Below, piece after piece: positions 23,300-34,152 of a stretch of 64,000 nucleotides of DNA. The position numbers and the translations under genes are program-made. The DNA is from Chloranthus sessilifolius (taxonomy: Eukaryota > Streptophyta > Magnoliopsida > Chloranthales > Chloranthaceae): NCBI GenBank assembly GCA_021018995.1, contig CM037593.1, positions 38,205,810 through 38,269,809 on the forward strand, in the 5' to 3' direction. Each line of letters opens with the position of its first letter. Positions within the stretch are counted from its first letter, which is position 1. A model generated the notes under the pieces. It made no database searches. It was not told the origin of the DNA and worked only from the letters and a program-made list of their open reading frames with translations.

Positions 23300-23820
23300 C
23301 AGATCATAGCCTTAAAATCAAGCCAAATCTCTAGCCTAGATCAGATTCTTCTACCCTACAGTTGTGCCTATGGCCAGATGAGGGATTAATGCACTCTAAA
23401 CCCTCTGTAACCCTGTCAGCACAACCCAATTGCACTAAGACCAAACTCCAAGCTACTTCTTCACATTTTCTATTTTAAATTTCCCTTCACTACATGATTG
23501 TACTCTGGATCCATTTATGCAATTTTAATTGTTTTTGTAGTTTAGTTTAAAAGTGACAAACCCTTGGACCTCTCCTCTTCTTGTTGCTGTTTTAGCATTA
23601 GGAAGGGTGCCAGATATGCTTTAGATCTGGAGATTTGCAAATTTTCAGCCATATTTTCCAATGGATATACCCTTACTTACCTTCTTTAAAACTTGCTACA
23701 ATAGGCCTTGAATACTTGCAAGTCTGTATGTCTGCTTTCCTTGGTGTGTACAACCAATAGATCCTTTAATTGTGTGATTTTAAACCCCTTTTTGAACACA
23801 AGGTAAGTGGCCAACAGACG
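23300..23820 (-). other. About 500-bp extra segment in Tat-B, absent from Tat-C
   Basis: Tat-B and Tat-C align on both sides (GGGGGATCCACATAG block at 23838-23852 versus 31521-31535; HPTNP-coding block at 23220 versus 31650), but Tat-B has about 500 more bases between them. The segment has no coding look. It could be an intron: Ogre elements are known to have one between protease and RT. It could also be an unrelated insertion, or DNA deleted from Tat-C. Clear splice sites could not be fixed by eye. Confidence 0.4.
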
Positions 23821-23899
23821 AGGTTTTTCTTCTATGTGGATCCCCCTGGCTTTTGCTGCCATCGTACAGACTTTCTCCTTAGCCGCTCAGACCTCTTCC

Positions 23900-24220
23900 T
23901 CTGTGGGCTTGTAACCTTCTGAATCAAACTTTTTGACCCTTGGCAACTACCAGCTCTCTTCTACCTTGCAACCTAGGCCTGAGTCCTCTTCCCTTCTGAT
24001 AGCCCCATTTCTGGAGCATGGCTACTGCGGCCTCCATCCTACCTTCGGTTTTGGAAATGATTGTTTTTGGGGATTTTGGGATGACAGCCGACACCTCGTA
24101 TTCAAACTTGTGGAGATTGGAATTTTCCTCAGTGTGTGGAACATTCAATATCTGAAGGTTCTCAATGTTGTGGGCAACTTTCTCTTTTTCATCATGCCCC
24201 TTGCCGATTATGGTAATCAC
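23900..24220 (-). pseudogene. pol: Tat-B G-patch domain region
   Basis: Minus-strand frame ending in AMLQKWGYQKGRGLRPRLQG, a glycine-rich G-patch-like motif. Tat-D has the same motif as WGYQKGKGLGHRLQG at 49411-49455, closer to consensus. It follows the protease directly. G-patch domains bind RNA; one is known at the C-terminus of the protease of betaretroviruses. Upstream is an acidic linker with NIENLQIL and PHTEENSNL, shared with Tat-D. Confidence 0.65.
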
Positions 24221-24239
24221 CTTCTGTCCAACTATGAAT

Positions 24240-25042
24240 TTAATTTTCTAATGGAGGGTGGAAGGTATCGCCCCGACCTCGTGTAACCATGGTCGCCCTA
24301 ATAGTAGATTGAACGAGGATTTTATGTCCATTACCTGGAAGTGTATAGAGAAGGTCATTGGCCCAATTACAAGCTCAAGGTCAGCTTCTCCCATGATCTC
24401 CCGCCTCGTGTTATCAAAACCCTGAGCACTAATTCTTGTTGGCCTCAATATACAGGTGTCCACACAAATTTTAGTGGCAGTTGTCAATGGGCACACGTTC
24501 AAAGCTGACCCGTTATCAATTAGAACCAAGGGAATTATCATATCCCCGGATTCGACAGTAATATTGAGGGATTTAGCATGACTGTTTCCCTCCTTTCATA
24601 GATCTGCGTCTGAAAATGAAATGGCATTGGGTGCCATTACCTGTCCGATTATTTGCTTGGCGTCGTCTGGGCTAACTTGGAGTGACACATGTGCATTATT
24701 TAGCACCCCCATTAATGCTTGAAAATGGAGTGGAGACGTCATCAACAGAACCCATACAGTAATATGGGCAGGCATTCTTCTCAGCTGAGTCTCCAGTATA
24801 TATTCTCGACTCATCTTCTCGAAGGGGTTCACTGCGCTGTCTTTCTTTCCTTTGGGTTGGGTTTGTGCTGCTACTGTTGTTGCCTCGAGATGTTTCGAGA
24901 TTCTTTCCGATCTAGTAATGAAGTCCACTGCCCCCTCCCTATTGCTGCTGCCGGCATTAGCATTGGTTTGCTCATAGCTCAGCGAAACCTGATGTGGATC
25001 ATAGGTTGGTCCTGAGAGCTGGAAAGGTATGGCTATTAGCAA
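24240..25042 (-). pseudogene. pol: Tat-B aspartic protease
   Basis: Minus strand. The first part (25042-24596) carries NPFEKMSREYILETQLRRMP and the block HVSLQVSPDDAKQIIGQVMA. After a break near 24545-24596 comes VLIDNGSALNVCP, the catalytic Asp motif in the D-N-G-S form, then the flap and the hydrophobic FNLLLGRPWLHEVGAIPSTL motif typical of plant Ty3/gypsy proteases (24260-24320). Tat-D has the same domain uninterrupted. Retropepsin acts as a dimer to mature Gag-Pol inside the particle. Here a frameshift or stop separates the two halves. Confidence 0.8.
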
Positions 25043-25398
25043 CTAAAGTGCTTGTACCGATGGCTCTGGGATGATAGGTAAGACCTGGCTTACCTCGGTG
25101 ATGGATGGGTGGGTGGCAAAATTGGGCCAGGTAGGGGTTGTGAAGCTTAACGTTGTTTGTACGGGTGGTAACGGAGCGGGTATAGGCCATTGGTAGCTAA
25201 TGGGCGAGGGATTGGGCGTTTGGTAGTTCAAAGGGGTGGTGGAGTCTGGTTGATACGCATTTATTTGTACATAATTTATGGGGGTGGTGGTGAAAAATAG
25301 GCTCTAAGATCTAAGGGCTCAGCTGCTGGTGTAGGAGTGGGAAAGTAATATTCCAGATTTAGGGGTTTAATCACTCCAATAGTTCTTTCTTCTCGGTC
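25043..25398 (-). pseudogene. Tat-B Pro-rich linker between nucleocapsid and protease
   Basis: Minus-strand Pro/Thr/Tyr-rich coding relic. The homologous stretches in Tat-D (47991-48420) and Tat-F (63600-64000) share words such as YQPYTT and YQWP. It has several stops. No domain recognised. Confidence 0.5.
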
Positions 25399-26720
25399 TT
25401 ACTGCCTTGGGACCACAAAATTCTCTCTATTGCTGATGTAATCAGAGGGATTGAACTCATGCTCTTCATCCATTTCCTCTACCATCCCTATGGTGTGTCT
25501 GGGACCTACTATTCCAGTAGGGTGTGGTGGCAAAGGTACTAGGTGAATATTCACATGTTGGTTTGCTTGGGTGGGTGTAGGGGGAATGATCTTTCCAGCA
25601 TTGATTAGATCTTGGATCGTGTGCTTCAATGGGAAGTAGCGATCAGTCAGGTGACCTGGACCTTGGTGGAAATTAAAATGAGTATTCGGGTCAAAATTAT
25701 ATGGAATCGGGTTGGGAGGAGGTCGTGGTTGGAGTGCAGTTACTAATCCCTTTTCAATTAATAAAGGTAAAAGTACACTTAATGATTGCCCCATGGGTGT
25801 AAAAACATGATCATAATGGGCCCTCCTCTCTAGGGTCATTTGAATTCCTTGGCCAGTCCCTGTCCTCTCTATCTGCTCAGTTTTGACTGGCCCTGGCGGT
25901 GCTGCTTGGAATTGGAACGGGGCTATATTATTATTAGGCTTGGTATTAGCGACATTTTGGACATCGACCCCGATTCTCTTATCATTCATTTGTTCTGAAA
26001 ATCTCCTAACCCCACTAGTTCCACTTGGTATATTTTTATTCAGGCGACCTTCCCTGATAGCGTCCTCACATCGATCAACATTTCTCACCAGATCAGCAAA
26101 GCTGGACTGCTTCTGGTACACCAAAAAGTTTGAGATTATTGACAGAGTATTCTTTGAAATCATTTTGATCTACTCATCATCAGGTATCTTGTTTCTGACC
26201 TGAGCTGCTAGTACTCTCCATTGTCCTAAATAGTCGCTGAAGGTCTCATTCAGGTTCTGCCTCAGACGGGCTATGTCTGACTTATGCGGCTCAATGTCTA
26301 TATCGTAGACATATTGTTCTTGGAATAGGTGCGTCAGGTCCTTCCATGTCTTCATCATAGATGGTTCCAAAGATGTGAACTATCTCAAAGCAGGACTAGT
26401 AAAGCTCTTCTAAAAGACTTTTATCAGCAATCTTTCATCCCCTCCATATTGGCACATGTCCCCACAGTAGGACTTCATATGTGCTATTGGATTACCGGTG
26501 CCGTTGTATTTGTCGAAGGTCGATATTTTGAATTTGGGGGGCAAGGGGACCTCAGCAAAGAGACATAGATCGGTGAAGTCCATGGCATGGATCTCAGCAC
26601 CACCCATTTTCATCAGCTGCTTCTGTATCTTGTCCAACTATTCTTTCAGCTGCTCTAACTCTTTCGATACAGGGGTCACTTTCTCGACAGTTTGTTTAAT
26701 CTTGCTTTTTGTGCTACCAG
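25399..26720 (-). pseudogene. gag: Tat-B Gag capsid and nucleocapsid
   Basis: Minus strand, in order: a short coiled coil (LDKIQKQLMKMGG, about 26630-26590), then capsid motifs FDKYNGTGNP, WKDLTHLFQEQYVYDIDIEP, NLNETFSDYLGQWR and AQVRNKIPDDE, then NTLSIISNFLVYQKQ and, from 26163, an open 254-codon frame. That frame ends in a zinc-knuckle-like block whose Tat-D version is C-X2-H-X4-H-X4-C. In Tat-B the two Cys are replaced (by Phe and Tyr), so metal binding is probably lost. A stop near 26380 and others break the frame. Confidence 0.8.
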
Positions 26721-28640
26721 GGGGTGGGGAATGATAGGAGGGGGGTTAAGGCTGCTCAATGCCCCACCATAGGCTCCATTGTTCCTAATCTCTTCCTATT
26801 CATACTACTAGTCGGCACAGTGTGTAGTGAGGGCAGGATTCTCTTGTTGATGTTGCATGGGCTGAATGAGAATGACATGAGTGGGGGTTGGGTGAGCCCA
26901 TTGGGGATGAGGGAAAATTTGTTGGATGATGGGATGAGTGGAAGTTGGAATTTGGAGTGGGGCTTGGTGGGGCCATTAGGCAGGAGGGAAGGTTTGAAGC
27001 TGGTCTTGGGCTATGGGGCCATGAGAAAATTGGGTTTGGAGTATGGCATGGGTTTGACCCGGGTGTGAAGGTTAGGGGTGGGTGGAATGTTGGAGGTATT
27101 GTGGAAGGTATGGGTGTGGGTTCTCAAGGTTTGGGCCTTGTTGGATTTGGATAAAGGGCCAGGGATTTGTAGGGTCTTGGCCCATTAGGCTTTTATGGGT
27201 ATAGCCAATTGGGCTTTGGAGGGTTTGGGCCATGGGCCATGGGCCATTGGTGGGTTTGGGTCGTGGGCCCTTGATGGGATTGGGCCATAGGCCCTTGGTG
27301 GGGTCAGGCCCATTGGGCCTTAGTGGGTCTGGCCAATTAGGCCTTGGTGGGTCTGGGCTATGGGCCATTGATGGGTCTGGGCCATGGGCCCATGATGGGT
27401 TTGACCCATTAGGCCTTGGTGGGTCTAGCCCATTAGGCCTTGGTGGGTCTGGCCCATTGGGCCCTATTAGGTTTTGGCCATGGGCCCTTGGTGGGATTGG
27501 GCCATGGGCCTTGGTGGGTATGACCCATGTGCCCTTGATGGATCTGGGTCATGGGCCCTTGATGGGTCTGGGCTATGAGGTTTTGGGCCATGGGGCCTTG
27601 ACACATGTGGGGAATGGAGGTTGGGGCCATGGGGCATGTCGGAAATGGAGGTTTGGGCCATGGGGCCTTGTGGTATGGGGGTAATGGGGGTTTGTATGGT
27701 GTGGATTATGGGGGGTTGAGAGGGGTCATGGGAGAATGAGGCATAAAGATTGGCTAGGGTATGGGATGGGTTCATGGATATGGGGTGTGGAGGAGAGGAG
27801 GCATTTTAGGATGCCTTTCACATGGAGTAGGCTTGGAACATCTCCATCATGGTCATGGAAGGAGGGTCGGATGTGGATGGTTGATTTAAGGGATGACTAG
27901 GTATGGATGGGATGGATGTGGAAGGAAAATTGGGCATGGCCCCGGTATAATCGGGCATGACCATGGTATGTGATGGGATATGGGGTGGATTGGAGAGTTG
28001 AGGTGGGGTGAAGGATGGTGAAGGATTAGGGATGTCTAGGGATGATGATTGGTGGGGTCTGGATGTTTGGGAAAAATCGGACATGGCCCCGGTAAAAATG
28101 GGCATGACCCGGGTAGATGGGGGGATTTGTGGGGGGTTGGATGGGGCGGAGGTGACATAGGTGAATGAGGGAAGATTGGGCCTATATGGGGAAGGTGGCA
28201 AATGGGGCATGGATGTGGATTGTGAAAATGGTGTCATGAATGTGGATGGGAAAGGTGTTGGACTTTGAGGGGATGTGGATGGAATGGGTGGTTGGTTTGG
28301 CATGGGGGGAAAAGCGGCTTGGGAAAAAGATGGGTAATGGGGGGTTGATTTTGGATATTTTCGGAAGTGGTGGTTGGGAAAATGGGGCCGCCAAACGGGC
28401 CGGTAATGGTAAAAGGGGATGGGGTGATGGGGATGGATGTGAAGGCTTCTCCCGAATGGGAGTGGGTTGGAGAATGTGGTGGGAATGAGTCAGGATCGGA
28501 GTAAGTCGGGTTCACTACCCATGACATTCTATAGGAATGGGTTTGGTAAGGGTGCCTTGGATAAGGCCCAAAAATCCTCCTCCTTCTTCCCCTATGGGAC
28601 GATGGAGGACAAGATGATGCTGTTGTGTCGGCACCACAAA
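26721..28640 (-). pseudogene. gag: Tat-B Gag N-terminal Pro/Ser-rich region
   Basis: Minus strand, paralogous to Tat-A 20975-22512. It starts near MSWVVNPTYSDPDS (28527 downward), continues with Pro/Ser/Thr/His-rich coding in shifting frames, includes the MTMMEMFQAYS motif (about 27862-27828), and then the minisatellite at 27120-27640. Frameshifts are frequent. G-rich open frames on the plus strand here are shadows caused by the C-rich, stop-poor composition. Confidence 0.65.
27120..27640 (-). repeat. 24-bp coding minisatellite in Tat-B gag
   Basis: About 18 units of a degenerate 24-base motif (plus-strand look: CCTTGGTGGGTCTGGGCCAT), coding on the minus strand for a GPMAQTHQ-like period. 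It is longer than in Tat-A and Tat-D. Confidence 0.8.
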
Positions 28641-29020
28641 GATTCTATTTTTAGGTTTTGATTTGATTTTTATTTTTTAACTTTTAATTTTTGGGGAAAA
28701 TTTTTATAAAATAAAGGTTCTGAGGCCTTGGAATTCCCTTCTCAGGAGGCTTTTGCATCCTAATTTAAGACCTGCGGCGACGGTTTCGACGCACTTCGGA
28801 AGAATCAAAGGAAGACCTTTGATCTATTGAACGCACAAAAATCGAGGCAAACGACCCAATCCCTCGGAATGGGCTGAAAAGAAGTTACCTTCTTCTGACC
28901 GACGGGGGCGTATTGGGTGTCAGGGATGGCGGGGCTTAATCAGAGGTACTAAACACACTAATCGGGAGATCGAGTAGTGGGAAAGCCTTAAATTTCAGGC
29001 TACTAATGTCCAGATAGGCT

Positions 29021-29170
29021 TGGTGCAACTAATACATGCGCCAAGTTAGCAGGGCCTCTTTTATACACTGGCGCAACTATTAGTTACGCCAAGGTAAAAA
29101 TTGTGGATTTAATAGTTGCGCCAGTTATAAATCTGGGATTTTTGCACTGGCACAACTAATACTTGCACTA
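29021..29170 (-). repeat. Palindrome array in the Tat-B leader
   Basis: Units lie at 29021-29043, 29069-29091 (near perfect, arm TGGCGCAACTA), a half unit at 29109-29123, and 29148-29170. In element sense they lie 769-918 bases after the PBS, the same offset as in Tat-A, Tat-D and Tat-F. Confidence 0.8.
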
Positions 29171-29387
29171 GGTAAAATCGAGGCTCCAAAACTTATGACA
29201 GCAGGGAACAGCAGCCTGAAAATGGGTTTGTTTTAGGTTTCTGTGGAAGCTGGGCTTCCAAGAACTGCCTGACTTTTATGTGATCGATTCTCTCCTTACC
29301 GCAGCAAAAGGATGAGTCCAGTATAACTCGCTAGTGCGCTCCCCAAGGGTTTTAAGCTTTGGAATGGGAACCCACCCGATACACCTC

Positions 29388-29426
29388 CGGCAGCCCCTAG
29401 TGGATCATCACCACTAGGGGCTGCCG
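29388..29426. repeat. Perfect 16-bp stem fold-back hairpin
   Basis: Arm CGGCAGCCCCTAGTGG (29388-29403), loop ATCATCA, then the exact complementary arm (29411-29426). Tat-A, Tat-D and Tat-F have only one arm at this place (GGCAACCCCTAGTGGTGA and variants), followed by different sequence. The second arm therefore appears to be an inverted copy of the first, acquired in Tat-B alone. Confidence 0.9.
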
Positions 29427-29921
29427 CTATACTAAGACCCGGGTGGTTGTATGTGTGCCTAAACCCAACCCTTTTAAAATCTAACTCGCAAAAATAAATT
29501 GATTAAGTTCCCTAGCTTGGTTCAATTTTAATTTTTTCAAAGTCTCTGTTTTATCAAAGTTTTCTTTAGTTCAAAGACCGGGGGTGATGATCCCGTCCGC
29601 CACTACGGGCCGGCATCCACCGTTAGGATATGATTGCACAAGTAGGCCCGCCAATCGTCTAAGGCACTTTAAATGATGGAAATTTAAAGAAAATTAAAAA
29701 ACAATGCATAAGTAGGTCCGCCAATCGGCTGAGGCACTAAAATGACGAAAAAAAAAAATAAAAAAATGCGCATGTAGGCCCGCCAATTGGCTAAGGCTCG
29801 TAAATGACGGGAACATAGGGGTGAGTAAAAAATAAAAAAAATAATACAAAAAAAAATAGCAAAAAGGTTAGTAAAAATAAAAAATAAATAACCAAATTTC
29901 AAGGAGAAGCTCTACAAGCTA

Positions 29922-29939
29922 TCCCCAGCAGAGTCGCTA
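29922..29939 (-). other. Primer-binding site (tRNA-Arg type) of Tat-B
   Basis: In element sense TAGCGACTCTGCTGGGGA, one transition from TGGCGACTCTGCTGGGGA. It is two bases from the LTR end. Identifies Tat-B as a tRNA-Arg-primed Tat/Ogre-type element. Confidence 0.8.
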
Positions 29940-29941
29940 TT

Positions 29942-31489
29942 TGTGCAACCGTGGGATTTTTAACGATCGCTGCGCTCTATAATGAAAATATAGAGTCGCC
30001 ACCTGAGGCTTTTGGTGTCCTGGGATACCTATATCATTTTTGTAAGCACCGAAGTGCCACAAATATGACTTTGAATCTGGTCCACACCAAAGGCTCTTGG
30101 GTAGGGGTTTCGGTTATCAATCGGGAAGGTGTTAGGCACCCGATCAACCCGCTTAATGCGGTCTCTACTAATGGCCAAAACAAAAGTAAAGTAAAAGTAA
30201 AGAAAATGGCTTCCTCTTGCCCACATTGGCCTTAAATCCTATTTGTGTCCCTCCGTTCCTATCAAAAATTTGGCGGCATAACGGCACAAATGAGAGGATG
30301 GGAAGAGCTAAAGAAGAGATAGGAGAAGAAAGGGGAGAGCTGAAGCCCTCGGGCCCTGGTAGCACCGTAGAGGAGCCTTGTGTTGGCTTGCTTTGATGAG
30401 CTTTTAAAGGCTTGAATGGTAGAGAATGGGGTTCTAACTCCTAAGGCTTGGTAGATAAGAGGTAGAGAAGGAAGGCTAAGGAGTAGCACACACCTAACCT
30501 AAAGATTTTGGATGAAATATAATGCTTGAAGAAAGGTTTATGGATTCTGGAATTTGTATGGACAATGGTGCACCAAAGGGAGAAAGATCTTTCTCACTTG
30601 GGCAAAATTTCTCAACCTTTAATCCAAGGGGAGGGGTCTCTATTCATAAGAAATGGGTGGATTAGGAGGCTATTTAGATGCTAATTGGGTTTAGCAATTA
30701 AGTAATCTCTAATCTATGGTTTTCTAGGATTTTAAGAGCTTAGAAAGGTGTGAAGGTTGTTCTAATGGTGGATCATAGGGTGGGGCCTTAAATTACTTAA
30801 GGGCTTGCAAATAAGGTGCAAAGGGATGCATCAGAACTAACAAAATACATCCCAAAGACCCAGGTGGTCAACAAGTCAAACCCCACTAACAAATTTTGGG
30901 GCAAGAACCCAGGGTCACTGCTCATATGCCTGGCACAACTATTAGTTGCACCAGGAAAATGTACAGTAAAACAGTTCTATACAGTAGCCTGGAAGTTGGC
31001 TTCGTGAGGGGTAGGGTCCACTTTAATACTGACACAACTATTATTTGTGCCAGGCTTAAATCCTGGGAAAGTGGCTTGGCACAATTAATAGTTGTGCCAG
31101 GCTAAATTATTTCTAGGGGGCCTAATTAAAATTACAATTTTGCCCTCTGAGTTCAGACCGCCATATCTTTTGATGTACAACTCCGATTGGGGCGATTCCT
31201 GGACCGTTGGAAAGTTGACGACTCTGACTTTTCAATGGTATAGGATTTGATCATAGTAGAAGGCCATAGCTAGTTCTGGTGCACCACTCTTAATTCATTT
31301 CTCGGGAAGGTTAGGTTTAGGTTCGAAATGGGTTCTAAGGGTCGGGATTGGTTTCTAAAGGTCCGAGATAGGTTCCTAAGGGATCTAGGGTGGTTCCTAA
31401 GGGTTCCATACATGCCATCAAAAGCTCAAGAATGCGCCTCTCTCGAAATGTGTTTCGATGAAGCCTTAGGTCAAATTTTGGTGTCTACA
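29942..31489 (-). mobile_element. Tat-B 5' LTR (1548 bp, minus strand)
   Basis: Runs in element sense from TGTAGACACCAAAATTTGAC (31489) to GGTTGCACA (29942). Collinear with the Tat-A, Tat-D and Tat-F LTRs. Palindromes at 31077-31099, about 31031-31052 and 30931-30953 are of the TGGCACAACTA type. The TATA box is mutated. Just outside, at 31490, Tat-C pol sequence begins. Confidence 0.85.
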
Positions 31490-32400
31490 AAAAGCCTGTG
31501 CAACGACAGCGTCAAAAGCTAGGGGGATCCACATAGTGGAGAAACCCCGTCCCAGGCCTCATATCAGAATTTAATTCGTGATAGTCAGGGATATAAAAAT
31601 TGACCAAAATGGGGTAACTCAATTAACCCCACATAAGCCCAGAGCACCGATTCACCCCACCAATCCCCACATCATCCTTCCCAGCCTAGAGATAGACTTG
31701 CCCGCGTTATCCCTCTTTCAGGAGCGACAGCCCGTACCTGAACAAACTCCCCTTGTGATGAATTACTATAAATTTGTGTTAACATTTGAGGATATCATCT
31801 CAGACGAAATGGGGATCAACATGATGGAGGCTGACTCCGAAGAGCCATATCAGTCAGCACCCTCCATCCAAACAAGTAAAGGAGTGGCCCCTCAGGTACC
31901 CAGCTAGACATCTTTGCACCAAACCCTGGAAGCGGGGAGTAGCTAAACATTTTTCACCTATTTTTCAAAAAAAAAAAAACAATCTATACAAAGTGAGATA
32001 AGCCCTTGGCAGGCAATACCTTATATATACACAGACTCGTGCTGCCAAGGGTCCGTCTCCGAAGAAAATAAAAATTTTAAAAATATTAAAAAAATATGAA
32101 GTCCAAAAATATTGTCATTTAAAAGTCTAAATAAAATCTCACAAAAATATGCCTTGATTGAAATATTCGTCCCACATAAAATCGACTCCTTTCTTGTAGA
32201 AATATAAGAAGAGGTAGGAGTTACAAGTCTAGATGATGATAGCCCTTTGGAGGAGCTCCCCAATCTCCTTGATCGGTTTGTCAAATTTGAGCTCCCCAAT
32301 GAGTTCCTTGACCAGTTTGTCGAATTTAAGCATGGCCCTACCCCCATTGTTGAAGAAATCGAGGACATTAATCTAGGGACTGAGGAGATTCCCTGAATTA
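31490..32400 (+). pseudogene. pol: Tat-C pol fragment: linker upstream of RT
   Basis: Plus-strand sequence homologous to minus-strand Tat-B 23860-22513. It includes the conserved GGGGGATCCACATAG block at 31521-31535 and a 109-codon frame (31578-31907) with HPTNP, PSLEIDLPALSLF, VPEQT and LTFEDII. Near 32310-32395 the frame reads VEFKHGPTPIVEEIEDINLG and then a stop, just before RT. It starts flush against the outer edge of the Tat-B LTR, so Tat-B may have inserted here. Confidence 0.65.
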
Positions 32401-32762
32401 CCAAGATCGGAATGTCGCTATCTCCTGAAGAAAGAAAAAGCATGGTCAACTTCCTTCGGTCATACCAAGACATTTTTGCATGGTCGTACAAGGACATGCC
32501 TGGTCTGGATACTAATTTGGTCGAGCATGAGTTGCCTCTCTACCCAGATATGAAGCCAGTTAAGCAGAAGCTGAGACGTCTCTAACCAGAGTGGATGTTG
32601 AAAGTCAAAGACGAGGTCATCAAGCAATATGATGCAAGATTTCTCATGGTTTCCAAATACCCACAGTGGCTAGCCAATATTGTACCAGTGTTGAAGAAGG
32701 ATGGAAAGGTCTTCATGTGTATCGATTTCCACAATTTGAACAAGGCGAGCCCGAAAGACGTA
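32400..32762 (+). pseudogene. pol: Tat-C reverse transcriptase, N-terminal fingers only
   Basis: A plus-strand frame reads MSLSPEERKSMVNFL, then DIFAWSYKDMPGLD, KPVKQKLRRL, a stop (TAA at 32583), then PEWMLKVKDEVIKQYDARF, YPQWLANIVPVLKKDGKV and NLNKASPKD. This order is the standard N-terminus of Tat/Ogre RT. The frame then leaves homology at 32760, just before the expected DFPLPHID block. The palm with the YxDD active site, RNase H and integrase are absent. This is the only RT sequence in the window. Confidence 0.85.
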
Positions 32763-32834
32763 CGACTACTCTTATTCGGGATTACTAAGTACCCTCACCT
32801 CTTCGAATAAGATACATCAATTTTTTAGGACGAA

Positions 32835-32856
32835 AATTCTTTTAAGGAAGGTAGAA
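32835..32856 (+). other. PPT and 3' internal end of Tek-2
   Basis: The text GAAAATTCTTTTAAGGAAGG followed by TAGAA immediately precedes a TGTAACAACC LTR. This resembles the usual 3' internal end of Tekay/Del chromoviruses, where a TTTTAAGGGGGG-like tract precedes TGTAACA. So the LTR at 32857 is a 3' LTR, and almost all of its internal region is missing, replaced by Tat-C RT sequence from 32762 upward. Confidence 0.6.
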
Positions 32857-33064
32857 TGTAACAACCCCTATTTTTTGCTAACGTTAAATTATTGACCTTT
32901 GACGATGATACGAATGCTTGAACCGGTTTGACCTTGGTCAAACCTTTTGATGACTGTGATGCGGTCTCTGGCCCATTGATTTGAAAATGGGTAAATGCAC
33001 CCAATTCACAAATATGAAACCAATCCCTGATTCGAGCACTAGATTTAAACTCGAACCTTTATGA

Positions 33065-33117
33065 GAAGTGTGTGTTGCACACGGCTAGAACCCCGATTCG
33101 TGTGCAACACACACTTC
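33065..33117. repeat. 19-bp perfect inverted repeat in the Tek-2 LTR
   Basis: GAAGTGTGTGTTGCACACG at 33065-33083 and its exact complement at 33099-33117, with a 15-base loop. It lies about 210 bases into the LTR. Tek-1 has other inverted repeats at a similar offset (287-342 bases). Confidence 0.9.
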
Positions 33118-33293
33118 AAGCACCATAGTAATAGAGTATGGACTTAGTTAATTAAGTTTAGTGAATAAAAAAAAAATTACTACGAGAAAAATAGCGGACA
33201 CGTGATCAAGTGCAATCATGTGCACCCTAGGCATGAATCGGACCCGAGCCCAATAACCCAAATAATCATGGGTTTGTAGGTATAGATATACAT

Positions 33294-33298
<5 letters not shown>

Positions 33299-33335
<37 letters not shown>

Positions 33336-33339
33336 TAGG
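33299..33339. repeat. TA microsatellite
   Basis: About twenty TA dinucleotides, continuing into ATACATATATAG. Lies inside the Tek-2 LTR. No function inferred. Confidence 0.95.
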
Positions 33340-34152
33340 CGTGAACGTAGCAGATAAGAGGTCTAGAGGTCAAAAAGTGTGAAGTGCCTGTTCTTTTAGG
33401 TTTTATTTTGGATCGTTAAATAAAAGCTAATACACCGAATTGTGGTGAACCAGCTCCACACCAAATAGACCCCACGAAATATGAGAAGGGGGAATATGTT
33501 GGAATGAGACTCAAATCTCATTTGAGAGAAAGAAAAGAGAGAGAACCGAGAGAGAGGGAATTCGACTAGGAGCTTGGGAGAGAAACTGAGAGGAAGAGAA
33601 ACCCTCTTTCTCCCATTTCTTCCTTCTTTGAGATCCAAAGCCTTAATCTCATCTCCTCCAACCCCTTTTACCCTATTTTTCTTGTATGCTGCAAGAACGC
33701 CAATTTCGACACCGATTGATCGAGAAGTGGTGGAGATCTGAACTCCGAATAAAAGCTATGCTTTGGTGTCGATCCTTCTATTTTGACGATTGTGGGCTTC
33801 CCACGCACAATTTAGGAAGGTAATCTTCGAAAAACCATCGCATGCATGCGCAGATCCTAGGAGAATTTGTGAAATTTAAATTTGATAGTGTGTGCGTTTG
33901 GATTTCATGCAAGGATTCTAGAAATTTGGGTTCCTGATAATCGAACGCGTGAGCGCGAACACTGGTTTTTCCAATAATCGAGCCCCGAATCCATTACATG
34001 CGTGAGATTAGATGATAGGATTACTACTCTAATGATGTAGAATAGATTTAGCTTAACTTTGTGTGAATCTAGATGTGCATATATTAGATTTTGAGATTTT
34101 CGAACCTCAGGAGGAAGAGGATCGAATTCTGAAGCTCTCAATATCTGACAAA

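Larger units (their letters stand above)
28641..29921 (-). other. Long untranslated leader of Tat-B
   Basis: The 1.28 kb between PBS and gag contains, in element sense: three copies of the TTAGCCGATTGGCGGGCCTA block (29764-29796, 29702-29735, 29640-29668); the fold-back hairpin at 29388-29426; the palindrome array at 29021-29170; and a CGCCCCCGTCGGTCAGAAG block near 28895-28913. No convincing ORF. Confidence 0.6.
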
